In this document: piece by piece, positions 15,007 through 20,305 of the stretch
How positions within the stretch are numbered: the stretch's first letter is position 1
How the letters are laid out: every line of letters starts with the position of its first letter
Assembly: GCA_900541865.1 (NCBI GenBank)
Contig: UQLO01000041.1
Span: forward strand, 1 to 20,305
Direction: 5' to 3'
From: an uncultured Porphyromonadaceae bacterium
GTDB taxonomy: Bacteria; Bacteroidota; Bacteroidia; Bacteroidales; Muribaculaceae
DNA length: 20,305 nucleotides
The notes under the pieces: model-generated
Databases searched by the model: none
What the model was told of the DNA's origin: nothing
Seen by the model: only the letters and a program-made list of their open reading frames with translations
Position numbers and translations under genes: made by a program

Positions 15007-16385
15007 ATATCAAACGCACACTTGCAGCCATGGTGGCGGCAGCCGCCGCCACCGCCGGCATTTTTGCAGCCGACGCCCCTAAATACATATTCTATTATAT
15101 AGGCGACGGCATGGGCCTTGCACCGGCCAACGCCGCCGAGTACTACAACCGCAACGTGCTGGGCAATACCGAGCCCCTGCTGATGAACACGTTTCCCAGC
15201 GTGGGCTGGCTGACGACATACTCGGCGTCGTCGCCCGTTACGGACTCTGCTGCCGCCGGCACCGCTTTGGCAACGGGGCACAAGACAAAGAACTATATGC
15301 TTGGCATGAATCCGGACACCGTTTCGGTGGGTTCGGTGGCCGCCGAGCTCTTCGAAAAAGGCTGGGGCGTGGGTCTTGCCACCAGCGTCTACCCCGACGA
15401 CGCCACGCCGGGTGCTTTCTACGCCCATGTGCCCAACCGCAAGCACTACTACGACATCGACCGCCAGATGGCCGCCAGCGGCTACCAGTTTGTGGGAGGT
15501 GCCGGTCTTAAGGGCGACTACGTCGACGGCGACTCCACCGACATCTACACTCGGCTTGCCGAAGCGGGCGTGCAGGTGGTGCGCGGCCCGGAGGGCATAG
15601 GCAGCATAAGCTCCGACCGCGTGCTGCTGCTCAACCCTGCCGGCACCAAGAACTGGAACATAGGCTACACTATAGACTCCATCCCCGGTGTGCTCAACCT
15701 GCCTCTGATGGCCCGCACCTGCCTTGCGCAGCTTGAACGCACTTCGCCGGAGCGCTTCTTCATGATGGTCGAGGGCGGCAACATCGACCATGCCCTTCAT
15801 GCCAACGACGGAGGTGCCGCAATCAAGGAAATTCTCAATTTCAACGAGGCGCTGGCTGTTGCCGTCGACTTCTACCGTGCTCATCCCGAGGAAACGCTCA
15901 TTATCGTCACCGCCGACCACGACACCGGCGGCATGGGCTTCATGCCGGCCGCCAAGGAGGGTTTCAAGTACATCGAGAGCCAGCGAATCTCCAAAGAGGA
16001 GTTCAACGACTACTGCAAGAGCCTGCTTGATCGCACCGACTATACCTGGGAAGATATGAAAGGCGTGCTGACCGACAAGCTGGGCCTGTTCTCCACCGTG
16101 CCGGTTAGCGAGGCCGACAGCGAAGGCCTTCGCCGAATGTTCGAACAGACCTTCGGCATGAGGAGCACCGCCGACCAGCAGACCCTCTACGCCAGTTTCA
16201 ACGCCTTTGCCGTTGAGGTGTTCCGCATCTTCAACAAAGCCGCCGGTATGGCCTTCACTACTACCGGCCACACGGGTAATCCCGTTCCGGTCTATGCCAT
16301 AGGCTGCGGGGCGGACATTTTCGTGGGCTACACCGACAATACCGACATACCGGCACGCATCCGCCGGCTCACGGCCGGCGAGTGA
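15003..16385 (+). CDS. Alkaline phosphatase, periplasmic
   Basis: The 460-residue protein has a signal peptide (about 1-23, ending AAAATAGIFAADA) and then the alkaline phosphatase fold. D35 in YIGDGMG is a metal ligand. T80-D81-S82 in VTDSAAAGTALATGHKT supplies the nucleophilic serine S82, matching D101-S102 of the E. coli enzyme. MVEGGNIDHALHAND (E257, D262, H263, H266) and VTADHDTGG (D305, H306) supply further zinc and magnesium ligands, and TTTGHTG near 420 supplies the last histidine. It releases phosphate from monoesters outside the inner membrane. It is translationally coupled to the GH3 gene by a four-base overlap and is followed after 20 bases by rsmA. No Pho-box can be claimed upstream. 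Confidence 0.94.
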   Translation: MNIKRTLAAMVAAAAATAGIFAADAPKYIFYYIGDGMGLAPANAAEYYNRNVLGNTEPLLMNTFPSVGWLTTYSASSPVTDSAAAGTALATGHKTKNYMLGMNPDTVSVGSVAAELFEKGWGVGLATSVYPDDATPGAFYAHVPNRKHYYDIDRQMAASGYQFVGGAGLKGDYVDGDSTDIYTRLAEAGVQVVRGPEGIGSISSDRVLLLNPAGTKNWNIGYTIDSIPGVLNLPLMARTCLAQLERTSPERFFMMVEGGNIDHALHANDGGAAIKEILNFNEALAVAVDFYRAHPEETLIIVTADHDTGGMGFMPAAKEGFKYIESQRISKEEFNDYCKSLLDRTDYTWEDMKGVLTDKLGLFSTVPVSEADSEGLRRMFEQTFGMRSTADQQTLYASFNAFAVEVFRIFNKAAGMAFTTTGHTGNPVPVYAIGCGADIFVGYTDNTDIPARIRRLTAGE

Positions 16386-16405
16386 GCCGGGCATCCCCAG
16401 ATATA

Positions 16406-17194
16406 ATGGCAGTAAAACCTAAAAAGGCCCTTGGCCAGCATTTTCTCAAAGATCTGGATGTGGCACGTCGCATAGCGGCCACGCTCGACGACTATACATC
16501 CCTTCCGGTGCTCGAAGTGGGCCCCGGAATGGGTGTGCTCACTAATTTTCTTCTTGAAAAGCATCCGGCCGACAAGGTGACTGTAGCCGAAATCGACACA
16601 GAGAGCGTCGAATACCTTCGGCGCAACCTACCGGAGCCGCAGCCGAGGATAGTGGAGGGCGACTTTCTTACCATGAGCGACGGGGACATCTTCCCCGGCG
16701 ACGGCCCCTTTACGGTTATAGGCAACTATCCTTATAATATATCGTCGCAGATATTCTTCAAGGTGCTCGACTGGAAGGAGCGTGTGGTGTGCTGCTCGGG
16801 CATGCTTCAGCGCGAGGTGGCGGAACGTCTGGCAGCTCCGGCGGGCACCAAGGCCCGCGGCATACTGAGCGTGCTGCTTCAGGCATGGTACCACGTGGAG
16901 TATCTCTTCACCGTCGACGAGCATGTTTTCAATCCGCCGCCCAAGGTGAAGAGCGGGGTGGTGAAGCTGACGCGCAACGGCGTGACAGACCTGGGATGCG
17001 ACGCGGCCCTTTTCAAGACAGTTGTCAAGACCGCCTTCGGTCAGCGGCGCAAGACGCTTCGCAACTCGGTTCGTTCGCTGCTGCCGCCCGGAGTTACCCT
17101 CGACGGGCATCCTATGGCTCAGCTCCGGCCCGAGCAGCTCTCTGTGGAGCAGTTTGTGGAGCTCACCCGGCTTGTAGCCTCCCTTCGGGGGTGA
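16406..17194 (+). CDS. rsmA: 16S rRNA dimethyladenosine transferase
   Basis: RsmA (KsgA) dimethylates A1518 and A1519 in the 3' hairpin of 16S rRNA late in small-subunit assembly; its loss gives kasugamycin resistance. The 262-residue protein has KKALGQHFLKD (6-16), the SAM-binding LEVGPGMG (36-43), the acidic AEID (61-64) and the catalytic NYPY (107-110) where many members have NLPY. The ATG at 16406 is preferred over a GTG at 16382, because the family normally begins just before KALGQHFL. It follows the phosphatase after 20 bases and ends the long plus-strand run. mgtE downstream has its own promoter. Confidence 0.96.
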   Translation: MAVKPKKALGQHFLKDLDVARRIAATLDDYTSLPVLEVGPGMGVLTNFLLEKHPADKVTVAEIDTESVEYLRRNLPEPQPRIVEGDFLTMSDGDIFPGDGPFTVIGNYPYNISSQIFFKVLDWKERVVCCSGMLQREVAERLAAPAGTKARGILSVLLQAWYHVEYLFTVDEHVFNPPPKVKSGVVKLTRNGVTDLGCDAALFKTVVKTAFGQRRKTLRNSVRSLLPPGVTLDGHPMAQLRPEQLSVEQFVELTRLVASLRG

Positions 17195-17210
17195 GGGTCG
17201 GAAACTTTTT
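17162..17210 (+). terminator. Possible terminator or 3' structure at the end of rsmA
   Basis: CTCACCC (17162-17168) is matched by GGGTGAG (17189-17195), a perfect seven-base stem. It encloses a small hairpin GGCT TGT AGCC (17169-17179). A run of five T follows at 17206-17210, ten bases after the stem. The structure includes the stop codon of rsmA. The distance to the T-run is longer than usual for an intrinsic terminator. Confidence 0.35.
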
Positions 17211-17241
17211 GAGGCCACGTTGGCGATTTTTTGTAACTTTG
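17208..17241 (+). promoter_or_regulatory. Bacteroidota-type promoter of mgtE
   Basis: TAACTTTG at 17234-17241 is an excellent -7 element. A TTTG at 17208-17211 lies 22 bases upstream, slightly longer than the 20 seen at the tRNA and lysS promoters. The predicted leader of mgtE is only about 20 bases, which leaves no room for a magnesium riboswitch. Confidence 0.6.
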
Positions 17242-17269
17242 CAGCCACAACCCCAGCAGCCAAAGACAA

Positions 17270-18634
17270 ATGAAGGAATTTACGGAAGAATATCTGCACG
17301 ACATACGCCGCATCATCGACAGCGGCGACGAGGCAGCCGCCCGCCGCGAGCTTGCTGACCTTCACCCGGCCGACATAGCCGAGCTGTACCAGGAACTGGA
17401 CCTGGCGCAGGCGGAGTTCCTGTTCAAGCTGCTGGACGAGGACAAGGCTGCCGACGTGCTTATGGAGCTTGATGAGGACGACCGCCTCAAGCTGCTGAGC
17501 GACATGCCGGCGGAAGAAATCGCCAAGCAAATCGACCATCTGGACACCGACGATGCCGTCGACCTCATTCAGCAGCTCGACGAGGACGAGCGCGACGAAA
17601 TTCTGTCGCACATCGACGACGTCGAGCAGGCCGGCGACATTATCGACCTTCTGAAGTACGACGAAGACACAGCCGGCGGCCTTATGGGCACGGAGATGAT
17701 CGTTGTGAACGAGAACTGGTCGATGCCGGAGTGCATCAAGCAGATGCGCCTGCAGGCTGAGGATATGGACGAGATATACTATGTATATGTTGTCGACAAC
17801 GACTACAAGCTTCGAGGCACCTTCCCGCTGAAGAAGATGCTCACGCATCCTTCGGTGAGCAAAATCAAGCATGTGATGGAGCCGGACCCGGTTTGCGTCA
17901 AGGCCGATACGCCCATCGACGACGTGGCCCTGGACTTCGAGAAGTACGACTTGGTGGCTATGCCGGTTGTGGATTCCATAGGGCGTCTGCTTGGGCGGAT
18001 TACCGTCGACGACGTCATGGACCAGGTTCGCGAGGCCAGCGAGCGCGACTATCAGCTGGCTTCGGGTATATCGTCGGACGTGGATGCCGACGATACCGTG
18101 CTGGCCCAAACCAAGGCGCGCATACCCTGGCTGCTGATAGGCATAGCTTCCGGTCTGCTGGCGTCGGCCATCTTGGGAAGCTTCGAAAATCAGCTGCAGG
18201 CCATGACGGCGTTGGCACTCTTTATACCTATAATAGGTGGTACGGGTGGCAACGTTGGCGTACAGGCGTCGGCCATCGTGGTGCAGGGCTTGGCCAACGG
18301 CACACTGGAGATAAAAAACTTTGCCAAGCAGCTTGGCAAGGAGATACTCATCGGGCTGCTGAACGCCACAGTGATGAGCGCCGTGGTGCTGGGCTATACA
18401 CTTCTTGTTCTTCCGCACAACGATTTTGCGGTTACGATATCGGTAGCGGTGTCGCTTTTCATGGTGGTGATGTTCGCTTCCATACTTGGCACCGTGGTAC
18501 CGCTGACGCTGGAAAAACTTCACATCAACCCTGCTTTGGCCACCGGCCCGTTCATCCAAATCTCCAACGACATCGTCGGACTCATAATTTATGTGCAAAT
18601 AGCCACCTTCTGCCTTAAATACTTCGGGTCGTAG
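17270..18634 (+). CDS. mgtE: Magnesium transporter MgtE
   Basis: MgtE is a homodimeric inner-membrane magnesium channel gated by cytoplasmic magnesium. The 454-residue protein has the usual layout: an acidic helical N domain (about 1-130, with repeated DEDD/LDEDE runs that would bind magnesium), a pair of CBS domains (about 135-260), and a C-terminal membrane part with five hydrophobic segments (about 285-454). The segment GGTGGNVGVQASAIVVQGL near 322-340 is the signature of the pore domain. Control is probably at the protein level through the CBS and N domains, as the leader is too short for an M-box. It follows rsmA after 75 bases and has its own promoter; rsmA-mgtE adjacency is frequent in Bacteroidota as far as I recall. 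Confidence 0.96.
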   Translation: MKEFTEEYLHDIRRIIDSGDEAAARRELADLHPADIAELYQELDLAQAEFLFKLLDEDKAADVLMELDEDDRLKLLSDMPAEEIAKQIDHLDTDDAVDLIQQLDEDERDEILSHIDDVEQAGDIIDLLKYDEDTAGGLMGTEMIVVNENWSMPECIKQMRLQAEDMDEIYYVYVVDNDYKLRGTFPLKKMLTHPSVSKIKHVMEPDPVCVKADTPIDDVALDFEKYDLVAMPVVDSIGRLLGRITVDDVMDQVREASERDYQLASGISSDVDADDTVLAQTKARIPWLLIGIASGLLASAILGSFENQLQAMTALALFIPIIGGTGGNVGVQASAIVVQGLANGTLEIKNFAKQLGKEILIGLLNATVMSAVVLGYTLLVLPHNDFAVTISVAVSLFMVVMFASILGTVVPLTLEKLHINPALATGPFIQISNDIVGLIIYVQIATFCLKYFGS

Positions 18635-18668
18635 CGCAATGCTATGAAACACAGCGTGATGGGGCGCA

Positions 18669-18684
18669 GGAAAAGGCGTTTTCC
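18669..18684 (+). terminator. Weak hairpin after mgtE
   Basis: GGAAAA (18669-18674) and TTTTCC (18679-18684) form a six-base stem with the four-base loop GGCG, about 35 bases after the mgtE stop. No T-run follows directly; a run of six T lies 45 bases further on. It may end mgtE transcription or be chance. The rest of the 18635-18759 gap shows nothing recognisable. Confidence 0.3.
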
Positions 18685-18759
18685 GGGCTTTGGCGGCGGT
18701 GTTAAGAGGGGCTTGAGGTCGAAAAACAACATTTTTTAGAGAAAAAAGTTGAAGAAAAA

Positions 18760-18791
18760 TTTGCGGGAATCAGAAAAAGGTTCTAACTTTG
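18760..18791 (+). promoter_or_regulatory. Bacteroidota-type promoter of the tRNA-tuf cluster
   Basis: TTTG at 18760-18763, a spacer of exactly 20 bases and TAACTTTG at 18784-18791 match the consensus very well. An A-rich stretch (18739-18759) precedes it, reminiscent of an upstream activating element of stable-RNA promoters. The start would be near 18798, about 47 bases before the first tRNA. It probably serves the four tRNAs and tuf. Confidence 0.75.
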
Positions 18792-18844
18792 CAACCGCAA
18801 ACGGGAAAAGACGCAAGGTTCCCGCTGCAGAGAAACTTGAAATT

Positions 18845-18918
18845 GCCTCTTTAGCTCAGTTGGCCAGAGCACGTGATTTGTAATCTCGGGGTCGTTGGTT
18901 CGAATCCGACAAGAGGCT
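18845..18918 (+). tRNA. tRNA-Thr (anticodon TGT)
   Basis: The acceptor stem GCCTCTT/AAGAGGC, D stem GCTC/GAGC, anticodon loop TTTGTAA and T arm GTTGG TTCGAAT CCGAC form a complete cloverleaf. Anticodon TGT reads ACA and related threonine codons. The discriminator is T and no CCA is encoded. The anticodon stem CGTGA/TCTCG contains a T-T mismatch at 18874 and 18886. Confidence 0.96.
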
Positions 18919-18963
18919 CAGAGAAGCTGCCGGCCGAGAATGGGCACAAGCGGCAAACCAAAA

Positions 18964-19046
18964 GGGCGAATACCAGAGTGGCCAAATGGGGCAGACTGTA
19001 AATCTGCTGGTTTATACCTTCGGTGGTTCGAATCCATCTTCGCCCA
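18964..19046 (+). tRNA. tRNA-Tyr (anticodon GTA)
   Basis: This is a class II tRNA with a long variable arm (stem GGT TTAT ACC). The acceptor stem is GGGCGAA/TTCGCCC, the anticodon stem GCAGA/TCTGC frames CTGTAAA with anticodon GTA at 18998-19000, and the T loop is TTCGAAT. The discriminator is A and no CCA is encoded. It lies 45 bases after tRNA-Thr(TGT). Confidence 0.96.
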
Positions 19047-19065
19047 CAACGCAAGTTTCTCCAAT

Positions 19066-19138
19066 GCGGAAGTAGCTCAGTTGATAGAGCATCAGCCTTC
19101 CAAGCTGAGGGTCGCGAGTTTGAGCCTCGTCTTCCGCT
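19066..19138 (+). tRNA. tRNA-Gly (anticodon TCC)
   Basis: The acceptor stem GCGGAAG/CTTCCGC, D stem GCTC/GAGC, anticodon stem TCAGC/GCTGA with loop CTTCCAA, and T stem GCGAG/CTCGT with one G-T wobble form a full cloverleaf. The anticodon TCC reads glycine GGA and GGG. The normally fixed C56 of the T loop is T (19121) and the normally fixed G19 of the D loop is A (19084), which keeps a Watson-Crick tertiary pair. The discriminator is T and no CCA is encoded. Confidence 0.95.
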
Positions 19139-19147
19139 CACAAATAT

Positions 19148-19219
<72 letters not shown>

Positions 19220-19228
19220 CTAAGTCGA

Positions 19229-19261
19229 AGCCCCGGTAATGCTTTGTGCATTGCCGTGGCT
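19229..19261 (+). other. Strong hairpin in the tRNA-Thr to tuf spacer
   Basis: AGCC-C-C-GGTAATGC (19229-19242) pairs with GCATTGCC-G-T-GGCT (19248-19261) around the loop TTTGT. The stem has about 13 pairs, with one G-T wobble and one C-T mismatch. It begins ten bases after the tRNA and ends 40 bases before the tuf start. No T-run follows, so it is more likely a processing or leader element than an intrinsic terminator. Confidence 0.6.
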
Positions 19262-19301
19262 GATTGTTAGGAAATCATTAAACAATAAAATACATCCAGT
19301 T

Positions 19302-20305
19302 ATGGCAAAAGAGAAGTTCGAAAGAACTAAACCCCATGTCAACATCGGTACAATCGGCCACGTTGACCACGGCAAAACCACCCTCACCGCCGCCATCACC
19401 ACGGTGCTTGCAAAGCAGGGTCTCTCCGAAGTGAAGTCGTTCGACCAGATCGACAACGCTCCCGAGGAAAAGGAACGTGGTATCACCATCAACACCGCCC
19501 ACGTTGAATACGAAACCGCAAACCGCCACTATGCTCACGTAGACTGCCCCGGACACGCTGACTACGTAAAGAACATGGTAACCGGTGCTGCTCAGATGGA
19601 CGGCGCTATCATCGTGGTAGCAGGTACTGACGGCCCGATGCCCCAGACCCGCGAACACATTCTTCTGGCTCGCCAGGTGAACGTTCCCCGTATCGTAGTG
19701 TTCCTGAACAAGTGCGACATGGTCGACGACGAGGAAATCCTCGAGCTCGTTGAGATGGAAATGCGCGAACTTCTCTCCAGCTACGAATACGACGGCGACA
19801 ACACCCCGATCATCCGCGGTTCCGCACTCGGCGCCCTCAACGGCGAACCCCAGTGGGAAGCTAAGGTTATCGAGCTGATGGACGCAGTCGACACCTGGAT
19901 TCCGCTGCCTCCCCGCGACGTGGACAAGCCCTTCCTGATGCCTGTTGAGGACGTGTTCTCGATCACCGGCCGTGGTACTGTAGCTACCGGCCGTATCGAA
20001 ACCGGTATCGTCAAGGTAGGCGACGAAGTTCAGATCATGGGTCTGGGCGCAGACATGAAGTCTGTTGTAACCGGTGTGGAAATGTTCCGCAAGCTGCTCG
20101 ATCAGGGCGAAGCCGGCGACAACGTAGGTCTTCTCCTGCGTGGTATCGACAAGAAGGACATCAAGCGTGGTATGGTAATCTGCCATCCCGGTGTTGTTAA
20201 GCCCCACAGCAAGTTCAAAGCTTCTGTATATATCCTGAAGAAGGAAGAAGGCGGCCGTCACACTCCGTTCCACAACCACTACCGTCCTCAGTTCTACATC
20301 CGTAC
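19302..20305 (+). CDS. tuf: Elongation factor Tu (3' end beyond window)
   Basis: EF-Tu delivers aminoacyl-tRNAs to the ribosome as a GTPase. The visible 334 codons run in one frame to the window end, so the gene is partial at its 3' end. The GTPase motifs are complete: GHVDHGKTT (G1), RGITINTAH (G2), DCPGH (G3), NKCD (G4) and GSALGA (G5), followed by domain 2 (FSITGRGTVATGRIE) and most of domain 3. Codon use is visibly narrower than in the neighbours, with many GTA, CGT and GGT codons, as expected for a very highly expressed gene. It follows four tRNA genes, the usual Bacteroidota order, and is probably co-transcribed with them and processed. Confidence 0.97.
   Translation, partial: MAKEKFERTKPHVNIGTIGHVDHGKTTLTAAITTVLAKQGLSEVKSFDQIDNAPEEKERGITINTAHVEYETANRHYAHVDCPGHADYVKNMVTGAAQMDGAIIVVAGTDGPMPQTREHILLARQVNVPRIVVFLNKCDMVDDEEILELVEMEMRELLSSYEYDGDNTPIIRGSALGALNGEPQWEAKVIELMDAVDTWIPLPPRDVDKPFLMPVEDVFSITGRGTVATGRIETGIVKVGDEVQIMGLGADMKSVVTGVEMFRKLLDQGEAGDNVGLLLRGIDKKDIKRGMVICHPGVVKPHSKFKASVYILKKEEGGRHTPFHNHYRPQFYIR

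Noticed and set aside
14805..16394. 529-codon minus-strand open frame opposite the alkaline phosphatase
   Set aside because: Same shadow effect; no motif or start context supports it.
16382..16405. GTG start for rsmA overlapping the phosphatase stop
   Set aside because: Tempting as a coupled start, but the ATG at 16406 places the conserved KALGQHFL block at the usual distance.
17195..17269. Magnesium riboswitch (M-box) before mgtE
   Set aside because: The leader after the predicted promoter is only about 20 bases and holds no extended structure.
16628..18652. 674-codon minus-strand open frame spanning rsmA and mgtE
   Set aside because: It crosses two well-supported plus-strand genes and the mgtE promoter, with no domain of its own.
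19278..20279. 333-codon minus-strand open frame opposite tuf
   Set aside because: The plus strand encodes an unmistakable EF-Tu that runs past the window end; the antisense frame is a by-product.

Overview
The window looks like chromosomal core DNA of a GC-rich member of the Bacteroidales. The evidence is promoters of the Bacteroidota type (TTTG, about 20 bases, TAnnTTTG) in front of several units, few Shine-Dalgarno sequences, a secreted C10 protease with a type IX secretion sorting domain, and the order tRNA-Thr, tRNA-Tyr, tRNA-Gly, tRNA-Thr, tuf. A Muribaculaceae-like origin is my guess from the style of the proteins; the family cannot be proven from sequence reading alone. I see no phage, insertion sequence, CRISPR array or broken gene.

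Left part (1-6336, all minus strand). A tRNA-Val gene with its own promoter lies at the edge. Upstream of it is a compact housekeeping unit read right to left: lysS, gpsA, rlmN, pdxA. It joins lysyl-tRNA synthesis, glycerol-3-phosphate supply for phospholipids, methylation of 23S rRNA and tRNA, and pyridoxal phosphate synthesis. A well-formed promoter precedes lysS. A DEAD-box RNA helicase with a basic, Ala/Pro-rich tail has its own promoter further upstream. The 272 bases between the helicase and the next gene hold divergent promoters and a nested inverted repeat.

Middle part (6609-17194, all plus strand). Nine genes follow with gaps of at most 20 bases and four overlaps: a secreted streptopain-like (C10) protease, a small lipoprotein that overlaps it by ATGA, a membrane acyltransferase, a HAD phosphatase, gmd and fcl (GDP-mannose to GDP-L-fucose), a GH3-family acyl-adenylating enzyme, a periplasmic alkaline phosphatase, and rsmA. 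The spacing suggests co-transcription, although the functions are mixed: surface and secreted functions, nucleotide-sugar synthesis and rRNA maturation.

Right part (17195-20305, plus strand). mgtE, a CBS-gated magnesium channel, has a short leader and its own promoter. Then comes a promoter driving four tRNA genes (Thr-TGT, Tyr-GTA, Gly-TCC, Thr-GGT) and the start of tuf, which runs off the window. The tRNAs show sequence oddities, and a strong hairpin sits between the last tRNA and tuf.

Most of the window is ordinary core genome. The items most worth a second look are the protease-lipoprotein pair, the bacterial GH3 enzyme, the swapped 19-56 tertiary pair in tRNA-Gly, the acceptor-stem mismatch in tRNA-Thr(GGT), and the hairpin before tuf.
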